Below are positions 18,707-26,805 of a stretch of DNA of 64,000 bases, in pieces; position 1 is the stretch's first letter, and every line of letters starts with the position of its first letter. The DNA is from Bin5 sp965200615 (GTDB lineage Bacteria; Chloroflexota; Anaerolineae; Caldilineales; Caldilineaceae), in assembly GCA_965200615.1 (NCBI GenBank), contig OZ241377.1:1984001-2048000 (forward strand), read 5' to 3'. Made by a program: the position numbers and the translations under genes. The notes beneath the pieces were generated by a model. The model saw only the letters and a list, made by a program, of their open reading frames with translations, did no database searches and was not told the DNA's origin.

Positions 18707-19075
18707 TCAAAGTACCTCCGGAGCCAAGGATACGATCTTCATATACCCGTGGTCGCGCAACTCACGTGCAACCGGACCAAAAATACGAGTGCCGCGGGGA
18801 TTCCTGTTGTCATCAATCAGTACAGCAGCATTCTCATCGAATCGAATATAGCTGCCGTCCTTCCGCCGCACCGGGCGTCGCGTGCGCACGATAACCGCCC
18901 GCACGATCTCACCCTTTCTCACCGACGCCGTCGGGCTGGAGGATTTGACCGTCGCCACGATCACGTCGCCAATCCCTCCATAGCGCCGCGTACTCCCCCC
19001 TCGGACTCGAATCGTCAGTAACTCTTTCGCGCCCGTATTGTCGGCAACCCGCAGGCGGCTCTCTTGTTGAATCAT
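18707..19075 (-). CDS. rplN: 50S ribosomal protein L14
   Basis: The 122-aa product starts MIQQESRLRVADNTGAKELL and has GEIVRAVIVRTR, the RRKDGSYIRFDENAAVLID segment and the end GPVARELRDHGYMKIVSLAPEVL, a very close match to the family over its whole length. Confidence 0.97.
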   Translation of the reverse strand: MIQQESRLRVADNTGAKELLTIRVRGGSTRRYGGIGDVIVATVKSSSPTASVRKGEIVRAVIVRTRRPVRRKDGSYIRFDENAAVLIDDNRNPRGTRIFGPVARELRDHGYMKIVSLAPEVL

Positions 19076-19111
19076 AGCTCCATACCTCTTCTCTTGCCGG
19101 CGCGCCTCGAT

Positions 19112-19369
19112 TTAGACAACAGCCGCGTGGTCCAGAATCTTCGAGACATAAAACTTCTTGTGTTTACTGATCGGCCGGCATTCACGAATCTGGACCGTAT
19201 CTCCAACCTGGCAGGCATTGTCCGGATCGTGCGCTTTGTATTTCTTATGTGACTTGACAACCTTGCCATACAGGGCATGGCGCGCGGCCCGCTCCACTTC
19301 CACGACCACAGTCTTGTCCATCTTGTCGCTGGTCACCACGCCAACCAACTCGCGTCTTCGCTCGCGCAT
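19112..19369 (-). CDS. rpsQ: 30S ribosomal protein S17
   Basis: The 85-aa OB-fold protein has the S17 pattern LVGVVTSDKMDKTVVVEVER, HKKYKAHD and the GDTVQIRECRPISKHKKF signature. It begins six bases after the rpmC stop. Confidence 0.97.
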   Translation of the reverse strand: MRERRRELVGVVTSDKMDKTVVVEVERAARHALYGKVVKSHKKYKAHDPDNACQVGDTVQIRECRPISKHKKFYVSKILDHAAVV

Positions 19370-19375
19370 TTCCCT

Positions 19376-19582
19376 TTACTCCTCCTCTTCGTCCATCAAC
19401 TCCCGCTCACGCAAAATCGTCTTAATCCGCGCGATCTCACGGCGGACCTGACCGTTACGTGCCGTATTTGTCAACTGTCCTGTTGCCTTCTGAAAACGCA
19501 GGTTAAACAGTTCCTGATATCCCTCGTCCAACCGGGTATAAAGTTCACTCTCCGTGAGCGGGCGTAGTTCATGTGCTTTCAT
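19376..19582 (-). CDS. rpmC: 50S ribosomal protein L29
   Basis: The 68-aa two-helix protein near the tunnel exit has the L29 pattern LRPLTESELYTRLDEGYQELFNLRFQKATGQL, shown by its LFNLRFQ core, and ARIKTILRERE. An acidic tail DEEEE closes the protein. It is located between rplP and rpsQ. Confidence 0.96.
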   Translation of the reverse strand: MKAHELRPLTESELYTRLDEGYQELFNLRFQKATGQLTNTARNGQVRREIARIKTILRERELMDEEEE

Positions 19583-19606
19583 CTTGCTTTCCTCCTCGCC
19601 TTCACG

Positions 19607-20020
19607 TCAGATATCCTGCCGGGCGACGAACTGTGTTCCCATCGGCAACTTATGCGCGGCCAGCCGGAATGCTTCGCGCGCCTGCGTCTCATCCACACCG
19701 GCGATCTCGAAAACCATTCGGCCCGGCTTGACCACCGCCACCCAGTGATCGACATTGCCCTTGCCCGATCCCATCCGGGTCTCGGCCGCCCGCTCCGTCA
19801 CCGGCTTATCCGGAAAAATGCGAATCCACAACTTGCCGCCGCGCCGCACATAACGGACAATCGCTCGGCGGGCCGCTTCGATCTGCCGGCTCGTTACCCA
19901 GGACGGCTCAGTCGCCTGTAGTCCGAACGTGCCAAAATCGATCTTGTTGCCCCGTGTTGCCGTTCCCCGCATCCGGCCGCGGTGCATCTTGCGAAATTTT
20001 ACCCGCTTAGGCATCAACAT
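19607..20020 (-). CDS. rplP: 50S ribosomal protein L16
   Basis: The 137-aa product starts MLMPKRVKFRKMHRGRM and has GRRG-type GKLWIRIFPDKPVT and the MGSGKGNVDHWVAVVKPGR motif. L16 organises the tRNA A-site elbow. The frame is open to 20065, but ATG 20020 has GGAG ten bases upstream and gives the conserved start. Confidence 0.97.
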   Translation of the reverse strand: MLMPKRVKFRKMHRGRMRGTATRGNKIDFGTFGLQATEPSWVTSRQIEAARRAIVRYVRRGGKLWIRIFPDKPVTERAAETRMGSGKGNVDHWVAVVKPGRMVFEIAGVDETQAREAFRLAAHKLPMGTQFVARQDI

Positions 20021-20078
20021 TTTCGAATCTCCATCCCGCTTCGATTGGTCCGGCCCCACCCCCACAGGGCGGCGGCCG

Positions 20079-20753
20079 CTACTCGGTCAGCGCCATCTCC
20101 GCATAGCGGGCATGGTACTCCTCACCCGGCAGCACTTCACCGTGATAGACCCATGCTTTTACGCCAATCACGCCGTAGGTCGTGTTCGCCTCCGCGGTCC
20201 CGTAGTCAATCTCGGCCCGCAGTGTATGGCGCGGCACCTGCCCGTCGCGGATCGTGTCGACCCGTCCCATCTCGCTGCCGCCCAAACGCCCCGCCACCTG
20301 GATCATGACGCCTTCGGCTCCGGTCCGCATCGCCCGTCCCGCGGCCTGCTTCATCGCCCGCTTCCAGCTGATGCGGCGCTCCAGCTGTTCAGCCACGTTC
20401 TCAGAAACCAGCTGAGCGTCCGTCTCCGGCTTATCGATCTCGCGTACGTCGATCTTGACCTTCTTGTTCGTCAGCTCCTGCAGGTTTACCCGCAATACAT
20501 TTACATTCGCGCCCTTGCGCCCAATGATGATCCCGGGCTTGGCGGTGTTGATGATCACGTGAACCTGGTTGGGCTGACGTTCGATCTCGATGAAGCTGAT
20601 GCCTGCACGCGGGGCGTCACGATGAATCATGGCCCGGATCTCTCGATCTTCGGCCAGCTGACTCACGTATTCATACCCCGTGGCGAACCATCGGCTTTTG
20701 TGTTCTTTGATAATGCCCAGGCGAAAACCGGTCGGATGTACTTTGCGTCCCAT
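20079..20753 (-). CDS. rpsC: 30S ribosomal protein S3
   Basis: The 224-aa product has MGRKVHPTGFRLGI, the KH domain with GIIIGRKGANVNVLR, and the C-terminal GRLGGSEMGRVDTIRDGQVPRHTLRAEIDYG signature (abridged: GRLGGSEM). S3 forms part of the mRNA entry helicase. It lies between rplV and rplP. Confidence 0.97.
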   Translation of the reverse strand: MGRKVHPTGFRLGIIKEHKSRWFATGYEYVSQLAEDREIRAMIHRDAPRAGISFIEIERQPNQVHVIINTAKPGIIIGRKGANVNVLRVNLQELTNKKVKIDVREIDKPETDAQLVSENVAEQLERRISWKRAMKQAAGRAMRTGAEGVMIQVAGRLGGSEMGRVDTIRDGQVPRHTLRAEIDYGTAEANTTYGVIGVKAWVYHGEVLPGEEYHARYAEMALTE

Positions 20754-20813
20754 TGGGCCTCCTTGTGCAGTGCCTGCCGTCTGTACAGACCACCAGGCGC
20801 CGCTCTTCGTCCA

Positions 20814-21158
20814 CTACTCCTCGTCCAAACGCTCTTCCAGCACAACCGTGATGTGGGAGGAACGCCGAATCCATGGCTTGAATCGACCGCGCGCGCCAAA
20901 ACGCCGCCAGCGCCGGTTCGGCGCCTGATCGGCATAGATCTGGCTGATGTAAAGTTCATCAGCCTCCAATCCGAAATTCTCGACACCATTTGCGATCGCG
21001 CTCTTCAGCGTCTTCGCCACCACCTTGGCCGCCTGCTGAGGCATGAACTGCAGCAGTGTCAAAGCCTCTTCCGCCGGCCTTCCACGCATTTCATCCAGTA
21101 CCAGGCGCGCCTTCTGTGGGCTGATCCCTGTATACTTGGTAACTGCTCGAACTTCCAT
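20814..21158 (-). CDS. rplV: 50S ribosomal protein L22
   Basis: The 114-aa product has KYTGISPQKARLVLDEMRG and the C-terminal hairpin region GARGRFKPWIRRSSHITVVLEE that reaches the exit tunnel. It lies between rpsS and rpsC. Confidence 0.97.
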   Translation of the reverse strand: MEVRAVTKYTGISPQKARLVLDEMRGRPAEEALTLLQFMPQQAAKVVAKTLKSAIANGVENFGLEADELYISQIYADQAPNRRWRRFGARGRFKPWIRRSSHITVVLEERLDEE

Positions 21159-21221
21159 CGTACGCGCTCCCCAATCTCCAGGATGGAGGAAGATAACATT
21201 TTTCGACCTGAATCCGCAATT

Positions 21222-21503
21222 CTACACTCTGCGCGTGCTTCTCTCCGACCTCACGTGACCCCGAAAGAATCGGGTCGGCGCAAACTCGCCCAGCTTGTGC
21301 CCCACCATGTTCTCCGTGATGTAGATCGGTACATGGCGGCGGCCGTCGTGAATCGCCAGCGTATGTCCGACAAACTGCGGAAATATCGTCGAAGCCCGGG
21401 ACCACGTCTTGAGCACCTTTCGCTCACCGGCCCGGTTCATGTCTTCGATCTTCTTCAGTAGCCGCGGCTCGACAAACGGTCCCTTCTTCAGACTACGTCC
21501 CAT
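21222..21503 (-). CDS. rpsS: 30S ribosomal protein S19
   Basis: The 93-aa product starts MGRSLKKGPFVEPRLLKKI and has WSRASTIFPQFVGHTLAIHDGR and the GHKLGEFAPTRFFRGH signature. It lies between rplB and rplV. Confidence 0.97.
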   Translation of the reverse strand: MGRSLKKGPFVEPRLLKKIEDMNRAGERKVLKTWSRASTIFPQFVGHTLAIHDGRRHVPIYITENMVGHKLGEFAPTRFFRGHVRSERSTRRV

Positions 21504-21527
21504 CGGATCTCCTCCACATCTGCACTG

Positions 21528-22361
21528 CTACCGACGCTTACTGCCGCGCCGGACAATATATTTCCCCGTTCTCTTGTTGCGCCGCGTTCGCTTACCCAAC
21601 GCCGGCTGCCCCCAAGGCGTCTTCGGCCCGGGCATGCCAATCGGCGAACGCCCCTCGCCGCCACCATGAGGATGGGATGCAGGGTCCATCGCTACGCCGC
21701 GCACCGACGGCCGGATTCCCATCCAGCGGCGGCGGCCGGCCTTGCCCAACGAAATATTGCTGTGATCCGGGTTCGACACCTGGCCAACCGTAGCCAGACA
21801 GTCCATCTCAATGTAGCGAACCTCGCCGCTCGGTAGTCGCACCTGCGCACGCGGCCCCTCTTTGGCCACCAGCTGCGCCGAAACGCCTGCGCTGCGCACC
21901 AGCTGCGCGCCCCGCCCTGGATACAATTCAATGTTATGTATCTGCGTGCCCGGCGGGATGTTGCGAATCGGCAGCGCATTCCCGGGCCGGATGTCAGCGT
22001 TCGGACCCGACTCCAATACGTCGCCAACCTGAACACCCAAAGGCGCGACAATATACCGCTTCTCACCATCCTCATAGCTGAGCAGCGCGATGCGTGCACT
22101 GCGGTTCGGGTCGTACTCAATCGATGTAACCCTCGCCGGCGCGCCCCATCTTTCCCGCCTGAAATCAATGATGCGATAGCGCCGCTTGTGTCCCCCGCCG
22201 CGGTGACGGACAGTGATTCGCCCCTGGCTGTTGCGCCCGCCCTTCCTGTTCAGAGAAACGGTCAACGAACGCTCGGGCTTCGTGCGCGTAATCGTTTCAA
22301 ATGTCGAGACACTCATGTCCCGCCGGCCTGGAGACGTGGGACGGTATATCTTTACAGGCAT
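21528..22361 (-). CDS. rplB: 50S ribosomal protein L2
   Basis: The 277-aa product starts MPVKIYRPTSPGRRDMSV and has the oligonucleotide-binding fold. The conserved PSVRGVAMDPASHPHGGGEG segment near the peptidyl-transferase centre is present, including the essential His. The basic C-terminus is RTRRNKRTGKYIVRRG. Confidence 0.98.
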   Translation of the reverse strand: MPVKIYRPTSPGRRDMSVSTFETITRTKPERSLTVSLNRKGGRNSQGRITVRHRGGGHKRRYRIIDFRRERWGAPARVTSIEYDPNRSARIALLSYEDGEKRYIVAPLGVQVGDVLESGPNADIRPGNALPIRNIPPGTQIHNIELYPGRGAQLVRSAGVSAQLVAKEGPRAQVRLPSGEVRYIEMDCLATVGQVSNPDHSNISLGKAGRRRWMGIRPSVRGVAMDPASHPHGGGEGRSPIGMPGPKTPWGQPALGKRTRRNKRTGKYIVRRGSKRR

Positions 22362-22434
22362 AAAACTCTATCTCCGTTCGAGAAGAGAAAGATGGGAAAG
22401 AACCGCTCCCGCTTCTCCCTCCTGTTACTGACCG

Positions 22435-22725
22435 TTACACACCTTCAAAGAACTGGATGCTGTCGCCTTCACCCAATGTAACAACCGCCTTCTTCCAGGG
22501 CGACTTCCGCACCACTTTGCGCCGCCCGCGCATCCCCGTCTTGGCCGGCATCATCATGACCCGCACGTCCAACACACTCACTCGGAATGCGGTCTCCACT
22601 GCATCACGAATCTGGTGCTTGTTGGCTCGCGTGTCGACTTCAAAGGTGTACTGGTTGTTGAAATCGGCCGCATCGTAGGACTTTTCTGTAATAACCGGGC
22701 GCTTTATCACTTCATAAACGTGCAT
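22435..22725 (-). CDS. rplW: 50S ribosomal protein L23
   Basis: The 96-aa product has the L23 pattern VIKRPVITEKSYD, then TFEVDTRANKHQIRDAVETAF and a basic loop RGRRKVVRKSPWKKA. L23 is the docking site for trigger factor and SRP. The frame is open to 22806, overlapping rplD; ATG 22725 after GGAGAG gives the expected start. Confidence 0.97.
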   Translation of the reverse strand: MHVYEVIKRPVITEKSYDAADFNNQYTFEVDTRANKHQIRDAVETAFRVSVLDVRVMMMPAKTGMRGRRKVVRKSPWKKAVVTLGEGDSIQFFEGV

Positions 22726-22802
22726 CTGATTCTCTCCGTATCGGACGCGACTCCATCTTCCCAACCGCTGCCAACAACCCGTCTCGCGGGAAATGGCAGC
22801 CG

Positions 22803-23426
22803 TCAAGCAAGCCAGTCGTGAATGTTTTCGACCGAGGCCTGCGGCAATAGAAGCCTGTCATAGCTCAGCAGGTCCTGAATGTTCAGATTACTGCTCAGAA
22901 GCGATTTCGCCTGCGGCAGATTGCTGATCGACTTCTCGACAGCCATATCCCGCTCCGGCAAAACGACGAGTACGCTGCCGCTGTCCAGCCCCAGATCAGC
23001 CAGCGCCTGCACAAAGACCTTTGTCTTCGGTGCATTCATCGTCAACGCCTCCAGCACGACAATCTGGTCCGCCCCGGCCTTGATGCTCAGCGCGCTCCGC
23101 AAAGCGGCCCTGCGCATCTTCTTGGGCATCTTCTTCGTATATTTGCGCGGTGTGGGGCCAAAAGCCGTCCCGCCGCCTACCCAAATTGGAGACCGGATCG
23201 AGCCGTGCCGCGCCCGCCCGGTACCCTTCTGACGCCACGGTTTGCGGCCGCCCCCGCGAACCTCGCTGCGCGATTTCGTCTTGTGCGTACCTGCGCGCGC
23301 GTTAGCCAGCTGCCTCACCAAAGCCTGGTGCATCAGCCCCCGATTGATCGGAGCGGCAAATACCGTATCCTCCAACTGCATCTGACCGGTCTCTTCACCG
23401 GCCATATTTCGAATTGGTACTTCCAC
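22803..23426 (-). CDS. rplD: 50S ribosomal protein L4
   Basis: The 207-aa product has the GTHKTKSRSEVRGGGRKPWRQKGTGRARHGSIRSP tunnel loop (conserved core GGGRKPWRQKGTGRAR) and the PKKMRRAALRSAL segment. In many bacteria L4 also controls the S10 operon; no control element was identified here. It lies between rplC and rplW. Confidence 0.97.
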   Translation of the reverse strand: MEVPIRNMAGEETGQMQLEDTVFAAPINRGLMHQALVRQLANARAGTHKTKSRSEVRGGGRKPWRQKGTGRARHGSIRSPIWVGGGTAFGPTPRKYTKKMPKKMRRAALRSALSIKAGADQIVVLEALTMNAPKTKVFVQALADLGLDSGSVLVVLPERDMAVEKSISNLPQAKSLLSSNLNIQDLLSYDRLLLPQASVENIHDWLA

Positions 23427-23486
23427 CGTTTCGCCTCCGTACCAGTAGCTGCCGGTTCTTCAACCGATGAACCAGCAGCCACCGTC

Positions 23487-24116
23487 TTACGCCTTTGCCG
23501 CCGTACGAACGATCACCAACCCTTTGTTTGGGCCGGGTACCGCGCCCTGTACGGCGATGAGATTGCGCTCCGCATCAACCAGAGCAACCTTCAGATTCTG
23601 CACAGTAACGCGTTCGTTACCCATCTGTCCCGCTCCCTTCGTGCCCGGAAAGGTGTGGCCCGGTGTCGTGCCCGCGCCGCGTGCGCCTGGCGCCCGGTGT
23701 CGGTCCGACTGCCCGTGGGTCTTCGGCCCGCCTCGGAATCCGTGCCGCTTGACTCCGCCGGCAAAGCCCTTCCCCTTCGACGTGCCGGTTACATCCACAA
23801 GCTCGCCCTCGGCAAATACATCCGCCTTGATCACATCGCCCAGCGTATGTCCCGCCTCGCTCGGCAAGCGCAACTCGCGCACAAGTCGCAGCTTCGGCAC
23901 GTTGGCCTTCTTCAGATGACCGAGTTGTCCTTTCGTCAACTTGCGCTCCGCCACCTCTTCGAAGCCTACCTGGATCGCGCTGTAACCATTCGAATCTTCA
24001 GCCTTCACCTGTGTGACATAACAGGGGCCAGCCTCGATGACCGTAACCGGCACCACCGCGCCGCTGTCATCAAACAGCTGGGTCATCCCTACCTTGCGGC
24101 CCAATATCCCTTTCAC
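23487..24116 (-). CDS. rplC: 50S ribosomal protein L3
   Basis: The 209-aa product starts MKGILGRKVGMTQLFDDSG and has the VTGTSKGKGFAGGVKRHGF segment, the W-finger region GGPKTHGQSDRHRAPGA and the GAVPGPNKGLVIVR end. It is second in the S10 operon after rpsJ. Confidence 0.97.
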   Translation of the reverse strand: MKGILGRKVGMTQLFDDSGAVVPVTVIEAGPCYVTQVKAEDSNGYSAIQVGFEEVAERKLTKGQLGHLKKANVPKLRLVRELRLPSEAGHTLGDVIKADVFAEGELVDVTGTSKGKGFAGGVKRHGFRGGPKTHGQSDRHRAPGARGAGTTPGHTFPGTKGAGQMGNERVTVQNLKVALVDAERNLIAVQGAVPGPNKGLVIVRTAAKA

Positions 24117-24252
24117 TTGCTCCTCCAGGACTGACAGTCCGCATCAACGACATTCCGACCGGCTGTCACATTGCCCAACCAGGCCCGTCCCTGACCGCCC
24201 GGCGCGGATCCAACCCGCACGATCCTCGCCGCCCGCGGCCGCAACCTGAGCC

Positions 24253-24561
24253 CTATAACTTAATCTCGATATCGACGCCGGCGGGCAAATTCAGACGGGT
24301 GAGATTCTCAATCGTCTTGTTGCCTGGATCTACCACATCGATCAAACGCTTGTGAGTCCGAATCTCAAACTGCTCACGGCTGTCCTTGTCGATGAACGGC
24401 GATCGCATCACCGTGAACTTTTCGATCCTCGTAGGCAGAGGCACAGGCCCAACCACCTGGGTGCCCGTCTGCTCAGCAGCAGTGACGATCTGCTGTGCCG
24501 ACGCATCCAGGACGCGGTGATCGTATGCCTTGAGCTTGATACGGATCTTTTGCTTTGCCAT
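24253..24561 (-). CDS. rpsJ: 30S ribosomal protein S10
   Basis: The 102-aa product has IRIKLKAYDHRVLD, the VGPVPLPTRIEKFTVMRSPF loop and RTHKRLIDVVDP, the S10 (NusE) signature. It is the first gene of the S10 operon and lies 75 bases after tuf, with a terminator hairpin in that gap. Confidence 0.97.
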   Translation of the reverse strand: MAKQKIRIKLKAYDHRVLDASAQQIVTAAEQTGTQVVGPVPLPTRIEKFTVMRSPFIDKDSREQFEIRTHKRLIDVVDPGNKTIENLTRLNLPAGVDIEIKL

Positions 24562-24592
24562 GTACTCTTCTCACTTGTCGTGGACCACGAAC

Positions 24593-24625
24593 AAAAAGTG
24601 TGGCGAGCCGTTGCACTCGCCACAC
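24593..24625 (-). terminator. Terminator between tuf and rpsJ
   Basis: A perfect 10-bp stem (GTGTGGCGAG at 24598-24607 with its complement at 24616-24625, eight-base loop) is followed on the minus strand by TTTTT. It lies in the 75-base tuf-rpsJ gap and should end or attenuate the tRNA-tuf transcript, allowing tuf to be expressed above the S10 operon. Confidence 0.88.
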
Positions 24626-24636
24626 ACTTCTTTACG

Positions 24637-25836
24637 CTATTGGATGATTTCGGTAATTGCGCCTGCGGCGACGGTGCGGCCGCCTTCACGGATGGCGAAA
24701 CGGCCGCCGGTCTCGATGGCGACGGGCGAGATCAACTCGACCTCCATCGTCACATTGTCGCCGGGCATGACCATCTCCACACCTGCGGGCAGGTCGATCG
24801 AACCGGTGATGTCCATGGTGCGGATGTAGAACTGCGGCCTGTAGCCCTTGAAGAAGGGCGTATGCCGTCCGCCTTCCTCCTTGCGCAGCACATAGACCTC
24901 GGACTTGAAGCGGGTGTGCGGGGTGATGCTGCCGGGCTTGGCCAGCACCTGTCCGCGGTCCACCTCTTCGCGGTCGATGCCGCGCAGCAGACAACCGACG
25001 TTGTCGCCCGCCTGCCCTTCATCGAGCAGCTTGCGGAACATCTCGACACCGGTGACGGTGGTCGAGTGTGTCGGCTTCACACCGACGATCTCCACCTCTT
25101 CCATCGGATGGATGACACCGCGCTCGACGCGCCCGGTCACGACCGTGCCGCGCCCCTTGATCGAGAAGACATCCTCAATCGGCATCAGGAAGGGCTTGTC
25201 GATCTCGCGCACAGGGGTGGGGATATACTCATCCACCGCACGCATCAGCTCCCAGATCGGCTCATATTCGGGCGCATCCGGGTCCTCCGAGCCGCTCTCC
25301 AGGGCATGCAGGGCGCTGCCGCGCACAAAGGGGATGTCATCGCCGGGGAACTCGTAGATGTCGAGCAGCTCCCGCAGCTCCATCTCGACCAGCTCCAGCA
25401 GCTCCTCGTCCTCCATCATGTCGACCTTGTTGAGAAAGACGACCATCGCTGGCACTTCCACCTGTCGCGCCAGCAGGATATGTTCGCGGGTCTGCGGCAT
25501 GGCGCCGTCGGGCGCAGCCACCACCAGGATGGCGCCATCCATCTGGGCTGCGCCGGTGATCATGTTCTTGATATAGTCGGCATGTCCCGGACAGTCCACG
25601 TGCGCATAGTGGCGGTTTTCTGTCTCGTACTCGACATGCGCAATGGCGATGGTGATGCCGCGGGCCTTCTCTTCCGGCGCATTGTCGATCGCCTCAAACG
25701 CACTGAAATCAGCCATTCCTCGCAGCGCCAGCACCTTCGTGATCGCCGCCGTCAGCGTCGTCTTGCCGTGATCCACATGTCCGATCGTCCCCACGTTCAC
25801 ATGGGGCTTGTTCCTCTCAAATACTGCCTTCGCCAT
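24637..25836 (-). CDS. tuf: Elongation factor Tu
   Basis: The 399-aa GTPase delivers aminoacyl-tRNA to the ribosome. The G-domain motifs are GHVDHGKT (P-loop), RGITIAIAH (switch I), DCPGHADYI (with the catalytic His) and NKVDM. Domains 2 and 3 follow, with GRGTVVTGRVERG and the C-terminal GGRFAIREGGRTVAAG. The alanine after RGITI and the GSALHALE insertion fit known EF-Tu. It is preceded by three tRNA genes on the same strand, a classical tRNA-tufB arrangement. Confidence 0.98.
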   Translation of the reverse strand: MAKAVFERNKPHVNVGTIGHVDHGKTTLTAAITKVLALRGMADFSAFEAIDNAPEEKARGITIAIAHVEYETENRHYAHVDCPGHADYIKNMITGAAQMDGAILVVAAPDGAMPQTREHILLARQVEVPAMVVFLNKVDMMEDEELLELVEMELRELLDIYEFPGDDIPFVRGSALHALESGSEDPDAPEYEPIWELMRAVDEYIPTPVREIDKPFLMPIEDVFSIKGRGTVVTGRVERGVIHPMEEVEIVGVKPTHSTTVTGVEMFRKLLDEGQAGDNVGCLLRGIDREEVDRGQVLAKPGSITPHTRFKSEVYVLRKEEGGRHTPFFKGYRPQFYIRTMDITGSIDLPAGVEMVMPGDNVTMEVELISPVAIETGGRFAIREGGRTVAAGAITEIIQ

Positions 25837-25946
25837 TTGGTTGCTGCCTCCTGCTTATGTTTAATGGTCTAATCCGCTGCCTCGCTGCAAAATGAGCGAA
25901 GACTTCGAAGCGCGAAGAGATCGTAACCATCAGTAACTGCTGCAAA

Positions 25947-25972
25947 CCGCCCACCAGGGATTAGGTGGGCGG
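25947..25972 (-). promoter_or_regulatory. GC-rich hairpin in the tuf leader
   Basis: A perfect 9-bp stem (CCGCCCACC at 25947-25955 with GGTGGGCGG at 25964-25972, eight-base loop) is followed on the minus strand by TTTGC. It lies between tRNA-Thr(GGT) and tuf. It could be a weak terminator or attenuator or a processing element; the short T run argues against full termination. Confidence 0.5.
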
Positions 25973-26064
25973 CAATGATCCTGCGGCTCCTGCACTCAAT
26001 TGTAAAAAACGCGTCAAACCTGAAGGTTCAAGCCCGCCTTAACCCCGGCGCGCCAACCTCTTTC

Positions 26065-26145
<81 letters not shown>

Positions 26146-26180
26146 AGATCATACGACTTCCAAATCGCACTACCTTTGAA

Positions 26181-26264
<84 letters not shown>

Positions 26265-26362
26265 ATTCTTTTAGCGCTTCTATTAATGTGCTTCGTCTGC
26301 CCAGCCGCCGCCTACACATCTGCAATCTCAAATCGGCTGCGGTAATTACGCCTATACCGGGA

Positions 26363-26435
26363 AGCCGACGATCGGACTCGAACCGATAACCGGCTGTTTA
26401 CAAAACAGCTGCTCTGCCGATTGAGCTACGTCGGC
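26363..26435 (-). tRNA. tRNA-Thr (anticodon TGT)
   Basis: The acceptor GCCGACG pairs with CGTCGGC, the anticodon stem GCTGT/ACAGC holds the loop TTTGTAA, and the T-arm has GGTTCGAGTCC. CCA is not encoded. The anticodon TGT reads ACA. It is the first gene after the promoter at 26460-26487. Confidence 0.95.
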
Positions 26436-26459
26436 GCGTGCTCAGGCGACACCTGAGTG

Positions 26460-26487
26460 ATTATAGCACATTCAAAGGGCTGGTCAA
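26460..26487 (-). promoter_or_regulatory. Sigma70-type promoter of the tRNA-tuf operon
   Basis: TTGACC (26482-26487) and a perfect TATAAT (26460-26465) on the minus strand are 16 bases apart. They lie about 25 bases before tRNA-Thr(TGT). A small CTCAGG/CCTGAG hairpin (26441-26457) lies between the start point and the tRNA. It is one of the best promoter matches in the window, as expected for tRNA and tuf. Confidence 0.85.
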
Positions 26488-26787
26488 ATCTGATCACATC
26501 CAATTGCAAATACGTTTCTTGCACTTTTTTGCGCCCGCGGATCCACTCGCCGCGAGGTATCAGGACCACCCGCTGTCAGTACCCTGCAGTCCGAATCTCC
26601 TGACTCCACAAGCCATTACGCGTAACTACCAAGCCTCGGACCGTTCACGATCCAAAGTGAGGCCAAGAAGATGTTTCTCTCTCCTCACTCCTCTCCACTC
26701 TCTCCTCGCATTTGGCATCAATTCCCCGCCAGACTGTTCCCACCCCAAATCCGGGATGCACCCCGGTTCCACCGCCCAAACAGTCAT

Positions 26788-26805
26788 GATACAATCAAAC
26801 ATATG
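26788..26805 (+). promoter_or_regulatory. uvrC: Possible -10 element for leaderless uvrC
   Basis: TACAAT (26790-26795) lies seven bases before the uvrC ATG and no ribosome-binding site is visible. This spacing would put the transcript start at the ATG. The -35 match is poor. Confidence 0.45.

Noticed and set aside
19929..21461. 510-codon open frame on the plus strand across rpsC, rplV and rpsS
   Set aside because: It runs antisense to three certain ribosomal-protein genes and has low-complexity Arg/His-rich composition.
24352..25872. 506-codon open frame opposite tuf and rpsJ
   Set aside because: Antisense shadow of tuf; His/Asp-rich with no family character.
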